Shown here piece after piece: positions 8,620 to 18,781 of a stretch of DNA of 64,000 nt. This stretch comes from Bradyrhizobium guangxiense. Lineage in GTDB: Bacteria > Pseudomonadota > Alphaproteobacteria > Rhizobiales > Xanthobacteraceae. The position numbers were made by a program, and so were the translations under genes. Where the stretch lies: NCBI RefSeq assembly GCF_004114915.1, contig NZ_CP022219.1, positions 248,001 to 312,000 of the forward strand, given 5' to 3'. The notes beneath the pieces are model-generated. The model had not been told where the DNA came from. It saw only the letters and a list, made by a program, of their open reading frames with translations, and searched no databases. How positions within the stretch are numbered: position 1 is the stretch's first letter; each line of letters opens with the position of its first letter.

Positions 8620-9990
8620 ATGGCGCGAGACCAGATCGATATGACGCCGCTGCAATCGCGCGACGAGCTCGTTGCGTGGTTCGAGGCCGGCTGCAAGGAC
8701 CCGTCCGAATTCCGCATGGGCACCGAGCACGAGAAGACGCCGTTCACGCTCGAAGGCCACCGCCCGGTCCCTTACGAGGGCGCGCGCGGCATCGGCGCGC
8801 TGCTCGAGGGCATGAAGCTCCTGCTCGGCTGGGAGCCGATCATGGAGAAGGGCAACATCATCGGCCTCTACGACGTCACCGGCGGCGGTGCGATCTCGCT
8901 CGAGCCCGGCGGGCAGTTCGAACTCTCCGGCGCCCCGGTCGAGAACGTGCACCAGACCCAGAGCGAGCTGATGGCGCATCTCGCACAGGTACGCGAGATC
9001 GCAACGCCGCTCGGCATCGGCTTCCTCGGTCTCGGCATGACGCCGTCCTGGTCGCGCGCCGACATCCCGGTGATGCCCAAGGGCCGCTACAAGATCATGA
9101 CCAACTACATGCCGAAGGTCGGCCAGTACGGCCTCGACATGATGTATCGGACCTGCACGGTGCAGACCAATCTCGACTTCTCTTCCGAAGCCGACATGGT
9201 CAAGAAGCTGCGCGTTTCGCTCGCGCTGCAGCCGGTCGCGACCGCGCTGTTCGCCAATTCGCCGTTCACCGAGGGCAAGCCGAACGGCTTCCTCTCCTTC
9301 CGCTCCGAAATCTGGCGCGACACCGACAATGCCCGGTCGGGCATGATGCCGTGGGCGTTCGAGGACGGCATGGGGTTCGAGCGCTATGTCGACTACGCGC
9401 TCGACGTGCCCATGTATTTCGTTAAGCGCGGCGAGGAGTACATCGACGTGTCGGGCTCCTCGTTCCGCGCGTTCTTCGACGGCCGCAACAACAACCTTCC
9501 CGGCGAACGTCCGACGCTGTCGGATTGGGCCAATCATCTGTCGACCATCTTCCCGGAAGTGCGGTTGAAGCGCTATCTCGAGATGCGCGGCTCCGACGGC
9601 GGGCCGTGGGGCCGGTTGCCCGCGCTGCCGGCGTTCTGGGTCGGGCTGCTCTATGACGATGTCTCGCTCGACGCCGCCTGGGAGATCGTCAAGCACTGGA
9701 GCGCGTATGAACGGCAGGCCCTGCGCGACGACGTGCCGCGCATGGGCTTCAAGGCGCGGATCAAGGACCGCTACCTCTTCGAGATCGCCAAGGAATGCCT
9801 CGTTCTGGCACATGCCGGACTACGCCGGCGCGGCCGGATCGACCAGCTCGGCCGCGACGAAACGCGGCATCTCGAGCCGCTCGACCGCATCATCGATTGC
9901 GGCCGGACCCCGGCCGAGGAAATGCTGGACAAGTTCAACGGTCCTTGGAAGGGCTCGGTGGAACCGGCCTACGCCGAATACGCGTTCTAA
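8620..9990 (+). CDS. gshA: Glutamate-cysteine ligase
   Basis: A 456-residue enzyme of the GCS2/plant-like gamma-glutamylcysteine synthetase family found in alphaproteobacteria. It catalyses ATP-dependent joining of glutamate and cysteine, the first step of glutathione synthesis. Diagnostic segments are FRMGTEHEKTPF (ATP/metal-binding glutamates), GGGAISLEPGGQFELSGAP, GFLGLGMTPSW and MYRTCTVQTNLDFSSE, with RADIPVMPKGRYKIM between the last two. The length matches the family. It follows the MarR gene by about 100 bp. Its stop codon merges directly with an intergenic repeat (9988 onwards). Confidence 0.95.
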   Translation: MARDQIDMTPLQSRDELVAWFEAGCKDPSEFRMGTEHEKTPFTLEGHRPVPYEGARGIGALLEGMKLLLGWEPIMEKGNIIGLYDVTGGGAISLEPGGQFELSGAPVENVHQTQSELMAHLAQVREIATPLGIGFLGLGMTPSWSRADIPVMPKGRYKIMTNYMPKVGQYGLDMMYRTCTVQTNLDFSSEADMVKKLRVSLALQPVATALFANSPFTEGKPNGFLSFRSEIWRDTDNARSGMMPWAFEDGMGFERYVDYALDVPMYFVKRGEEYIDVSGSSFRAFFDGRNNNLPGERPTLSDWANHLSTIFPEVRLKRYLEMRGSDGGPWGRLPALPAFWVGLLYDDVSLDAAWEIVKHWSAYERQALRDDVPRMGFKARIKDRYLFEIAKECLVLAHAGLRRRGRIDQLGRDETRHLEPLDRIIDCGRTPAEEMLDKFNGPWKGSVEPAYAEYAF

Positions 9991-10083
9991 AGTGCGATGC
10001 GATCAGGATGAATCCTCATCGCGCTTTAGGTTGTTGTTTAAGCATGATCTTTTTGGAAGACCGCTGCACATTTTTCCGGTCGA
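9988..10083. repeat. Intergenic repeat family B, copy 1
   Basis: This sequence is an inverted, diverged copy of 22245-22350. Both contain a block beginning CAACAACCTAAAGCGC when read on the appropriate strand, and a GCATGATCTTT...GGAAG...CCGCT...TTTTCCGG hairpin block (10042-10080 here). It overlaps the gshA stop codon. A third fragment is at 34741-34782. It resembles the abundant palindromic intergenic repeats of Bradyrhizobium. Confidence 0.8.
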
Positions 10084-10204
10084 CGCGTTAGGCCAGTCAA
10101 CTACCGATCGGGATTTAGGTCGTTCATCGCCCATACAGGTTTGCGGCGATCAAATGACCGGCTGAAAAAACCTGAGCGTCGTCAATAACTCGAAAGCTGT
10201 TCCG

Positions 10205-10771
10205 ATGGGGAAGGGCCACCTGACTGGGGCCGTCATGGCCAGCGTCGTGGCTTGTGTCACGCTGCTTTCGCTCGCATTCGCGAGCGTGCCGGCGCGCGCC
10301 CAGACGGCCTTCGACCGGCCGGGCGGCGATTATTTCAGCACACCGGTCGCCTCGGGCGATCCCGAGGATTGCGCGCTGCTGTGCGAGCGCGACCGCCGCT
10401 GCCGGTCGTGGAGCTTCAGCTATCCGGACGTCGAGGGCGGCTCGGCGGTGTGCTGGCTGAAGAACACCGTGCCTGCGCGCGTGCCGGGAAGCTGCTGTAT
10501 TTCCGGCGTGCGCGGCGCCGGCGTGATCGAGCCGCGGGTCGAGGGCGTGGAGACGTCGATCGACCGCCCCGGCGGGGACTTGCGCAATTTCGACCTGAAG
10601 GACGGGGAGAGCGTGGAGACCTGCAAGGCCGCATGCACCGCCGACAACAAGTGCCGGGCCTTCACCTATGCCCGTCCCGGCTACACCGGACGCGAGGCGC
10701 GCTGCTACCTGAAAAAGGAAATCAAGCCGCCGCGGCGGAAGGCGGGGTTCACGTCGGGCGTGGTGAGATAG
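10205..10771 (+). CDS. Secreted PAN/Apple-domain protein
   Basis: A 188-residue protein with a signal peptide (hydrophobic AVMASVVACVTLLSLAFASVPARAQ, cleavage likely after ARAQ). Two PAN/Apple-like repeats follow. Each starts with the same FDRPGGD / IDRPGGD element and a cysteine pattern (CALLCERDRRCRSWSF and CKAACTADNKCRAFTY), ending CWLKN and CYLKK. PAN modules bind protein or carbohydrate ligands; in bacteria they are often found in secreted proteins of unknown role. The two near-identical repeat starts point to internal duplication. No operon partner is visible. Confidence 0.85.
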   Translation: MGKGHLTGAVMASVVACVTLLSLAFASVPARAQTAFDRPGGDYFSTPVASGDPEDCALLCERDRRCRSWSFSYPDVEGGSAVCWLKNTVPARVPGSCCISGVRGAGVIEPRVEGVETSIDRPGGDLRNFDLKDGESVETCKAACTADNKCRAFTYARPGYTGREARCYLKKEIKPPRRKAGFTSGVVR

Positions 10772-10774
10772 GCA

Positions 10775-10905
10775 AGGTGGCATGGGGTGGGCAAAGGCGC
10801 CTTTGGGCCGTGCCCACGATCTTCCGATACGGCCACAGACGTGTGGGCACGCTTCCGCCTTCGCTCTTCGAGCTACGGCGGACAAGTCGCTTTGCCACCC
10901 TACGG
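10775..10905. repeat. Intergenic repeat family C, copy 1
   Basis: A GC-rich element with GGGTGGGCAAAGGCGC, GCCGTGCCCAC, GTGGGCACGCTTCCGCC and GCCACCCTACGG blocks. It matches 34144-34234 block by block. The arms are mutually complementary, giving a long imperfect hairpin. It sits between two convergent genes and may help end transcription. Confidence 0.8.
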
Positions 10906-10909
10906 CACC

Positions 10910-11476
10910 TCACTGCGCCGCAATCACCGTAATCTCCGGCCACAGCGCCTTCCATCGCGCGGCCTTCGCCGCGTAATTCGCGACGGAAAAATTCGGTCCT
11001 GGATTTGGCCGCGCGATCAGGGCTGCGACGTCGTCAAACCCGTGCGGTGCGTAGACCTCGTAGCCATCGCTTGCGCGCCTGATGCCGATTTGCGTGTTCT
11101 GCGTGAGGAAGCGGTCGATGCCTTCGCTTGAGCTTCTCAGCGGCGGATAGGGCAGGCCGTGCTTGGTGGGGTACCATAGGTGCACGCGGGCCTGGTTGCG
11201 GACCTCGATCTTGGCATCGAGATGCGCGAGGCGCGCATGGAGGGTGCGGATGACCTCATCCTCCGCCTCCCACGAGGTGTCGCGGTCGAAATAGAACACA
11301 TCGTAATCGGCGATGCCGTAATCGATCGGGCGCCCGGTGAGAACGTTCCACACCGTCTGCACCAGGCATCCCGAAACCAGCCATGCATCCGGCAGCGCGA
11401 GGCGATCGAGTTCATCGATGATCGCGGCGTTGACGGAATTTTGCAGGGCCAATGCGAGGAATTCGTCGCGGGTCAT
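10910..11476 (-). CDS. Nucleotidyltransferase-fold family protein (COG3575-like)
   Basis: A 188-residue protein beginning MTRDEFLALALQNSVNAAIIDELDRLALPDAWLVSGCLVQTVWN. The Gly-rich VSG followed by GRPIDYGIADYDVFYFD (DxD) is the signature of the uncharacterised nucleotidyltransferase-superfamily group often annotated as DUF925/COG3575. Further conserved-looking segments are AKIEVRNQARVHLWYPTKHG and GFDDVAALIARPNP. The substrate is unknown. It converges on the PAN-protein gene and lies about 50 bp downstream of lepB on the same strand, so it could be co-transcribed with tldD-lepB. Confidence 0.8.
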   Translation of the reverse strand: MTRDEFLALALQNSVNAAIIDELDRLALPDAWLVSGCLVQTVWNVLTGRPIDYGIADYDVFYFDRDTSWEAEDEVIRTLHARLAHLDAKIEVRNQARVHLWYPTKHGLPYPPLRSSSEGIDRFLTQNTQIGIRRASDGYEVYAPHGFDDVAALIARPNPGPNFSVANYAAKAARWKALWPEITVIAAQ

Positions 11477-11527
11477 CGGAAATCGCTTCGCGCTTCCGCG
11501 TTGCCCACGCCACGACCTGCGCTTCAG

Positions 11528-12304
11528 TCAATGCACGGCGGTGAAGAACCGTGCCAGGCGGAATCCGGACAGCCAGGTCCACACCGGCTGGCCGCGCATC
11601 CCGAGATCCCAGGAGCCGAGCACCGCATCCGCACGGCCGATCAGGTTGTCGATCGGCAACAGGCCGACGCCGCCGGACCGCAGCGGCACGCGGCTGTCGG
11701 CGGAGTTGTCCCTGTTGTCGCCGAGCACGAAGAGGTGGCCGGGCGGCACCGTCACTTCCTGCGTGTTGTCGAGCGGGCCGTTGTCGCGCATCTTGAAGAT
11801 CAGGTGCGAGACGCCGTTCGGCAGCGTCTCGACATAACGGTAGGCAGGCTCGCTGCCGCCATTGTCGTCCTCGGCGGCGCCAACGCCGTCCGGCTTGAGC
11901 TCGGCGGGACGGTCGTTGATGAAGAGCTGGCCCTGCCGCATCTGGATGCGGTCGCCGGGCAGGCCCACGACGCGCTTGACCCAGGCCTGCGAACGATCGG
12001 CGGGCCAGCGAAACACCACGACGTCGCCCTGCTTCGGCGTCTCCGCGAACACGCGGCCGCTCTCGGGCAGGCTAATCTGAATCGGCAGCGACGAGGTGCC
12101 GTAGCCATAGGGGAATTTCGAGGCGAGCAGCGCGTCGCCGATCAGCAGCGTCGGCTCCATCGAGCCCGACGGCACGTAGAACGGCTCGGCCAGCGCGCCC
12201 TTGGCGATGAACACGGCGGCCACGATGCCCGCGAGCTGAACGATCTGTCCGCCCCAGCCGCTGCTCTTCCGCTTGGAGGTGACAGTTGCTTTCTCAACGC
12301 TCAT
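11528..12304 (-). CDS. lepB: Signal peptidase I
   Basis: A 258-residue type I leader peptidase that removes signal peptides at the outer face of the inner membrane. There is one N-terminal membrane segment (about 20-40). The catalytic serine lies in YVPSGSMEPTLL (Ser48) and the lysine general base in WVKRVVGLPGDRI (Lys110). Box E VLGDNRDNSADSR is present. The ATG overlaps the stop of tldD by 4 bp (ATGA at 12301-12304), indicating translational coupling. It may be a paralogue of the main LepB, since bradyrhizobia can carry more than one. Confidence 0.95.
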   Translation of the reverse strand: MSVEKATVTSKRKSSGWGGQIVQLAGIVAAVFIAKGALAEPFYVPSGSMEPTLLIGDALLASKFPYGYGTSSLPIQISLPESGRVFAETPKQGDVVVFRWPADRSQAWVKRVVGLPGDRIQMRQGQLFINDRPAELKPDGVGAAEDDNGGSEPAYRYVETLPNGVSHLIFKMRDNGPLDNTQEVTVPPGHLFVLGDNRDNSADSRVPLRSGGVGLLPIDNLIGRADAVLGSWDLGMRGQPVWTWLSGFRLARFFTAVH

Positions 12305-13740
12305 GCGCCCGTTCCACCCACTGTAATGCGTTCCATCAGCAGCGACGGCTGACCGACGCCGACGGGCACCCCTTGACCGTTCTTGCCGCAGGTGCCGATG
12401 CCGGTATCGAGCGCAAGGTCGTTGCCGATCATGCGGATCCGATGCAGGTCGGTCGGCCCGTTGCCGATCAGCATGGCGCCCTTCAGCGGCGCGCCCAGCT
12501 TGCCGTTCTCGATTTTGTAGGCCTCAGTGCATTGGAACACGTACTTGCCCGAGGTGATGTCGACCTGGCCGCCGCCGAAATTGGCGGCGAAGACGCCATT
12601 CTTCACCGAAGCGAGGATCTCGGCCGGATCGCGGTCACCCGCGAGCATGTAGGTGTTGGTCATGCGCGGCATCGGCACATGGGCATAGCCCTGACGGCGG
12701 CCGTTGCCGGTCGGCTTCATGTTCATCAGGCGTGCGTTCTGGCGGTCCTGCATGTAGCCGACGAGGATGCCGTCCTCGATCAGCACAGTGCGATTGGTCG
12801 GCGTGCCCTCGTCGTCGATCGACAGCGAGCCGCGGCGCGAGGCGATGGTGCCGTCGTCGACCACGGTGACGCCCTTGGCCGCGACCTGCTGACCCATCAG
12901 GCCGGCAAATGCGGACGTCTTCTTGCGGTTGAAGTCGCCTTCGAGGCCATGGCCGACCGCTTCATGCAGCATCACGCCGGGCCAGCCGGCCCCCAGCACC
13001 ACATCCATCTCGCCGGCCGGGGCCGGAATCGATTCCAGATTGACGAGCGCCTCGCGCAGCGCGCCATCGGCGGCCTCGCGCCAGGACCTCGTCTCGATGA
13101 ATTCGGCATAGCCGGCGCGGCCGCCATAGCCCTTGCTGCCGCTCTCCTGGCGGTCGCCCTGGCCGGCGACGACGGAGACGTTGACGCGCACGAGCGGACG
13201 GATGTCGCGATAGCTCTCGCCGTCCGGCCGCAGGATCTCGACGACCTGCCAGGTCGCGCCCAGGCTGACGCTGACTTGCCGCACCCGCGGATCCTTGTCG
13301 CGCAAATAGGCGTCGATTTCGGCGAGCAGTTTTACTTTTGTCTCGAAGCCCGGCGCATCAAGCGGGTTGTCGTCGCCATAGAGCCGTACATTGGTGTGCG
13401 GAGGCGGTGCGGCGAAACTGCCGGAATAGCCGCCGCGCACGGCCGCGACGGCGTCCGCAGCGCGCATCAGCGCCGGCAGCGAGACGTCGGAGGAGTGCGC
13501 ATAGCCGACAGCGTCGTCCTTGACCGCGCGCAGGCCAAAGCCTTGCGAGGTGTCGTAGGTCGCCTGCTTCAGCCGCCCATTGTCGAACATCAGCGCTTCG
13601 GTCTGGCTGTATTCCAGGAACAGCTCGCCGTCGTCGGCACCGGAAAGTCCGCGTGCGACCTCGTGGCGAACCTGGTCGCGATCGAGATTGGCGCGGTCGA
13701 GCAGGGAAGTCGTGGCGGGATTGGTCATGCGTCCGTCCAT
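12301..13740 (-). CDS. tldD: TldD metalloprotease subunit
   Basis: A 479-residue TldD/PmbA-family protein. The zinc-binding HExxxH motif is clear in GVMLHEAVGHGLEGDFNRK (His259, Glu260, His264). The preceding glycine-rich LGAGWPG and the C-terminal NARLMNMKPTGNGRRQGYAHVPMPRMTNTYM region fit the family. With TldE/PmbA, absent from this window, it forms a heterodimer that degrades unfolded peptides and processes microcin- or RiPP-type peptides in other bacteria. The start could also be an ATG at 13728 (MTNPATTSLL). It overlaps lepB by 4 bp. Confidence 0.95.
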   Translation of the reverse strand: MDGRMTNPATTSLLDRANLDRDQVRHEVARGLSGADDGELFLEYSQTEALMFDNGRLKQATYDTSQGFGLRAVKDDAVGYAHSSDVSLPALMRAADAVAAVRGGYSGSFAAPPPHTNVRLYGDDNPLDAPGFETKVKLLAEIDAYLRDKDPRVRQVSVSLGATWQVVEILRPDGESYRDIRPLVRVNVSVVAGQGDRQESGSKGYGGRAGYAEFIETRSWREAADGALREALVNLESIPAPAGEMDVVLGAGWPGVMLHEAVGHGLEGDFNRKKTSAFAGLMGQQVAAKGVTVVDDGTIASRRGSLSIDDEGTPTNRTVLIEDGILVGYMQDRQNARLMNMKPTGNGRRQGYAHVPMPRMTNTYMLAGDRDPAEILASVKNGVFAANFGGGQVDITSGKYVFQCTEAYKIENGKLGAPLKGAMLIGNGPTDLHRIRMIGNDLALDTGIGTCGKNGQGVPVGVGQPSLLMERITVGGTGA

Positions 13741-13865
13741 TAGCGGAAGATGTGGGGCAAGATAATGGTTTCCCGGCTGTTCCGCGAGGGGCGGGGCGTC
13801 ACATTACGGAAACGATAGGATGGGCGGGGGACTCACCGAAACGTGCCGCAAGCATCGATCCATCA

Positions 13866-14004
13866 CCGTCATCCTGAGGTGCTCGCCTTGCAAAGCAAGG
13901 CGAGCCTCGAAGGGCGACAGCCCCGCTGGTAGCTCGGCCGTTCATCCTTCGAGGCTCGCACGGCAACGCGATCGCGCTGCCGAACTCGCGCCTCAGGATG
14001 ACGG
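13866..14004. repeat. Intergenic repeat family A (cruciform-like)
   Basis: The outer 14-bp perfect inverted repeats are CCGTCATCCTGAGG (13866-13879) and CCTCAGGATGACGG (13991-14004). Inside are a perfect 11-bp hairpin GCTCGCCTTGC-AAA-GCAAGGCGAGC (13881-13905) and a further arm pair CCTCGAAGG / CCTTCGAGG. A half-copy starts at 37514. There is no coding capacity. It fills most of the 291-bp gap between tldD and the IalB-like gene. Confidence 0.85.
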
Positions 14005-14031
14005 AATTGGAAACGTGTTCTCGGGCCGCCC

Positions 14032-14577
14032 CTATGGCAGCTTGTCGTAGCCCTCGCCAAGGCCATTCAGGCTAAGCGGGAAGCCGATGCCTTCTTCCGG
14101 GGTCTCGAAGATGATGAAGGTTGCAGTCTTGGCGCTGCGGAGCTGGCCGAGCAGCTTGTCGTCCATCACGACCTCGGCCACGCAGCCATTGGGCAGACAT
14201 CTGACAAAACCGGCACGGCCGACGTCCTGGTTGTCGAGCTTGAGGCCGAGTCCGGAGGGCAGGAGCACCCCCAAGGGGGCAACCACGCGCATCAGGCGGC
14301 TCTTCTGGTCGGCGGTCTTGAGCACGATCACGGTCAGGCCGGCATTGGAGCGGTCTTCCGCGACCACGCTCTGGATCAGGGCGCATTGCTCGGTCTGGGC
14401 ACCCGGCGGCGTGTCGCAGCGAATCTGCCAGTCGCCATGGACGGAGCGCACTGCGCCCTGCGCATGAGCGAGGCCGGGGAGCGCCAGAAGGACGATCGCA
14501 GCCAGCAGGGCGGCCAGCGCCGGGAGGTGGTGAACCTGCCTGCTAGCCTGCCTTGCCATCGATTTCGAAAACCCCAT
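14032..14577 (-). CDS. Invasion-associated locus B (IalB)-family protein
   Basis: A 181-residue exported protein with start at 14577 (MGFSKSMARQ). A signal peptide runs to AHAQG, then comes the IalB-type beta-sandwich with VHGDWQIRCDTPPGAQTEQCALIQSV, LIVLK-like strand VIVLKTADQKSRLMRVVAPLGVLLPSGL, and paired cysteines in GFVRCLPNGCVAEV. IalB homologues are widespread periplasmic proteins in Rhizobiales. The name comes from Bartonella invasion, but most have unknown roles. It precedes the cox cluster in divergent orientation. Confidence 0.9.
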   Translation of the reverse strand: MGFSKSMARQASRQVHHLPALAALLAAIVLLALPGLAHAQGAVRSVHGDWQIRCDTPPGAQTEQCALIQSVVAEDRSNAGLTVIVLKTADQKSRLMRVVAPLGVLLPSGLGLKLDNQDVGRAGFVRCLPNGCVAEVVMDDKLLGQLRSAKTATFIIFETPEEGIGFPLSLNGLGEGYDKLP

Positions 14578-15038
14578 CGGGTCGGTCCCTCTGCTCGCCT
14601 TCCTCGCTCGCGCTTGGCGGACTGATCTGGCGGACTGATACGGGAATGACGGCGTCTTGAAGGCGATTCCCAAGCAAATTCCACGCCGCCTTGTGCCGCC
14701 GCCGCCCGCACGAATCAGGTCCCTGCGCGGCCACCTGCCAGTGCCTAACGCGGGCAATTCCGCTGTCAAGCGGCAGCATCCCGGCAAACGGTATTTTTGT
14801 CTGATGTTACTAGGAAATATCTTGCGGGTGATCGCTGGCAGACCGAGCTCAAGACTGCATTGCGATAGATCAAAAATTATGGTTTGAGAGGCTTGATTTC
14901 GGCGTTCTAGCGATCTGGCCCCAATTCCTCTTAGAGGTATTCTTGCGCGGCGGTTTGTCGGACGGGCGGATCGAATAAGCGTTTCCCGGACACAGGGCGG
15001 CGCACTTGGGGTGATTTCGTAAGGGGAGCGCGAACGGC
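14578..15038. other. 461-bp spacer between ialB-like gene and cox operon
   Basis: There is no convincing ORF. The central part (about 14790-14890) is noticeably AT-richer and contains the FixK-like site at 14860-14873. The rest should hold the divergent promoters and the long leader of coxB. A run of short inverted repeats near 14930 is weak. Confidence 0.5.
14860..14873. promoter_or_regulatory. FixK/FNR-type site upstream of coxB
   Basis: TTGCGATAGATCAA fits TTG(A/C)-N6-(T/G)CAA, the Bradyrhizobium FixK2 site form. It lies 165 bp before the coxB ATG. The aa3 oxidase is normally lowered under low oxygen, so the site might act negatively or be a chance match. Confidence 0.4.
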
Positions 15039-15893
15039 ATGAGGATGTCGATGGGTCGGGTGGGCCGGCATTTGCTGGGATTGGCCACCATCGCCTTGGT
15101 GGCGACTGGCGTCACGCTGGCGACGGGTGGTGCGGCATTCGCCGAGCTCGGGCAACCGGAGCCGTGGGAATGGCACCTCCAGGCGTCGGGTTCCCCGGTG
15201 ATGGACAATATCGTCTGGTTCCACAACTTCCTGTTCGTGCTGATCACGCTGATCACGCTGTTCGTTCTGGCGCTGCTCGTGGTCGTGGTCCTCAAGTTCA
15301 ACGCGCGGGCCAATCCGGTGCCGTCGCGGACCACCCATAACACGCTGATCGAAGTGGCCTGGACGCTCGTTCCGGTGCTGATTCTGGTCGGCATCTCGGT
15401 GCCCTCGTTCCGGCTTCTGTTCCTCGAGCTCGACGTGCCGAAGGCGGATCTGACCATCAAGGCGACTGGCAAGCAGTGGTACTGGTCCTATGCCTATCCC
15501 GACAACGGCAAGTTCGAGTTCGACTCGCTGATGGCGCAGGACAAGCAGCCCCGTCTGCTCGGGGTCGACAACGAGATGGTGGTGCCGGTCAACAAGGTGA
15601 TTCGGGTCCAGACCACCGGCGCCGACGTCATTCACGCCTTCGCGGTGCCCGCGTTCGGCGTTAAGATCGACGCCATTCCGGGCCGCCTGAACGAGACATG
15701 GTTCAAGGCCACCAAGACCGGCATGTATTACGGTCAGTGCTCGGAGCTGTGCGGCAAGGACCATGCCTTCATGCCGATCGCGATCCGCGTGGTCAGCGAC
15801 CAGGAGTTCGCCTCCTGGATCGAGACGGCGAAGAAGAAATACGCGAGCGGCGGCACCAGCACCTACGCCTCCGCGGCCGGCCCGACGCAGTAA
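15039..15893 (+). CDS. coxB: Cytochrome c oxidase subunit II (aa3 type)
   Basis: A 284-residue Cu_A subunit. The N-terminal signal sequence ends near AAFAELG, two transmembrane helices follow (about 60-86 and 103-125), then the periplasmic cupredoxin domain. All Cu_A ligands are visible: His199 in VIHAFAVPAFG and Cys234, Glu236, Cys238, His242 and Met245 in YYGQCSELCGKDHAFM. The aromatic patch KQWYWSYAY is present. It accepts electrons from cytochrome c and passes them to subunit I. AAGGGGAG precedes the ATG. It is the first gene of the cox cluster, with ctaD 86 bp downstream. Confidence 0.97.
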   Translation: MRMSMGRVGRHLLGLATIALVATGVTLATGGAAFAELGQPEPWEWHLQASGSPVMDNIVWFHNFLFVLITLITLFVLALLVVVVLKFNARANPVPSRTTHNTLIEVAWTLVPVLILVGISVPSFRLLFLELDVPKADLTIKATGKQWYWSYAYPDNGKFEFDSLMAQDKQPRLLGVDNEMVVPVNKVIRVQTTGADVIHAFAVPAFGVKIDAIPGRLNETWFKATKTGMYYGQCSELCGKDHAFMPIAIRVVSDQEFASWIETAKKKYASGGTSTYASAAGPTQ

Positions 15894-15904
15894 GCGTCGG
15901 GTGA

Positions 15905-17599
<1,695 letters not shown>

Positions 17600-17658
17600 G
17601 CAATCAGCCGCGGCGCCCGTGACGGGCGCCGCGGCTCCATAACGAGCGAGTTGAATTC

Positions 17659-18603
17659 GTGTCCGTCCTCGACCAGAACGCCATCGACATCAATCCCCGC
17701 ATCTCCGAGGCGGAGGTCGGCGACTACATCGCGCTGCTGAAGCCGCGGGTGATGTCGCTGGTGATCTTCACCGCGCTGGTCGGGATGGCGATGGCGCCGG
17801 GACACTTCCATCCCGTGCTCGCGTTCACCTCGTTGCTCTGCATCGCCGTCGGTGCCGGCGCCTCCGGCGCGCTCAATATGGCGCTCGAAGGCGACATCGA
17901 CTCCAAGATGTCGCGCACGGCAAACCGGCCGATCCCGCGCGGTCGCATCACCCGCCCGGAGGCGATGGCGTTCGGCATGACGCTGTCCTTTTTCTCGGTG
18001 ATGACGCTCGGCATCCTCGTCAACTGGATCGCGGGCGCACTGCTCGCCTTCACCATCTTCTTCTACGTCGTGATCTACACGATCGGCCTGAAGCGCTGGA
18101 CCGCGCAGAACATCGTGATCGGCGGTGCCGCCGGCGCGCTGCCGCCGGTGGTGGCCTGGGCCGCTGTCACGGGCACGGTCGACGTCGAGCCGCTGCTGCT
18201 GTTCGCCATCATCTTCTTCTGGACTCCGCCGCACTTCTGGGCGCTGGCGCTGTTCCGCTCCGACGACTACGCGCGCGCCGGCATTCCGATGCTGCCCAAC
18301 GTCGCCGGTCCCGATGCGACGCGGCTCCAGATCCTGCTCTACACCATCGTGCTGATCGCGGTCGCCGCCGCGCCTTGGGCGCTCGGCTATTTCGATGCCG
18401 TCTACGGCATCGTCTCGCTGATCCTCGGCGCCGGCATGCTGGTGCTCGCGATCAACGTCTATCTGCGCCGCGAGCGGAGCCAGTCGCTGCGCGCGACTCG
18501 CAAGCTGTTTGCCTTCTCGATCCTCTATCTGTTCGTGCTGTTCGCGACCCTGCTGGCCGAGGTCGTGTTCCGCGCGCTGGCTCCGATGGTTGGGGGCGCA
18601 TGA
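17659..18603 (+). CDS. ctaB: Haem o synthase (protohaem IX farnesyltransferase)
   Basis: A 314-residue UbiA-superfamily membrane prenyltransferase that farnesylates haem b to haem o for the oxidase. The GTG start at 17659 is supported by the [34 protein letters not shown] start typical of the family. Catalytic aspartate motifs are [19 protein letters not shown] and the DxxxD-like [18 protein letters not shown]. There are about nine hydrophobic segments. It sits between ctaD and the small coxF-like gene, whose ATG overlaps its TGA. Confidence 0.96.
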   Translation: MSVLDQNAIDINPRISEAEVGDYIALLKPRVMSLVIFTALVGMAMAPGHFHPVLAFTSLLCIAVGAGASGALNMALEGDIDSKMSRTANRPIPRGRITRPEAMAFGMTLSFFSVMTLGILVNWIAGALLAFTIFFYVVIYTIGLKRWTAQNIVIGGAAGALPPVVAWAAVTGTVDVEPLLLFAIIFFWTPPHFWALALFRSDDYARAGIPMLPNVAGPDATRLQILLYTIVLIAVAAAPWALGYFDAVYGIVSLILGAGMLVLAINVYLRRERSQSLRATRKLFAFSILYLFVLFATLLAEVVFRALAPMVGGA

Positions 18604-18776
18604 TCACCGCGATGGCCGACAAACGCGAGCCAGAAGGAATCGTCCTCACCGAGGCGCAGCAGAAGAGCCGTCGTCAGCGTTCGATTGCCATCGCTTTGGC
18701 ACTCGGCGTGCTCGTAGTGCTGTTCTTCGCCGTCACCATGGTCAAGGGACCGGCGGTTCTCGTGCGGCCGATGTAG
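18600..18776 (+). CDS. Small CoxF-like membrane protein
   Basis: A 58-residue product starting in an ATGA overlap with the ctaB stop (18600-18603). A second ATG at 18612 is possible. It has a polar N-terminus ([23 protein letters not shown]) and a single hydrophobic segment [20 protein letters not shown]. The position between ctaB and ctaG matches the small coxF-type gene known from rhizobial cox clusters. Its exact role is unknown; a structural or assembly role in the oxidase is inferred from position and overlap. Confidence 0.8.
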   Translation: MITAMADKREPEGIVLTEAQQKSRRQRSIAIALALGVLVVLFFAVTMVKGPAVLVRPM

Positions 18777-18781
18777 GACAG

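Noticed and set aside
12286..13743. 485-codon plus-strand frame opposite tldD
   Set aside because: TldD on the other strand has its HExxxH motif and full family features; this frame has none.
14790..14890. Possible transfer signal from AT-rich patch before coxB
   Set aside because: The patch is short, non-coding and sits in a promoter area; neighbours have normal composition.
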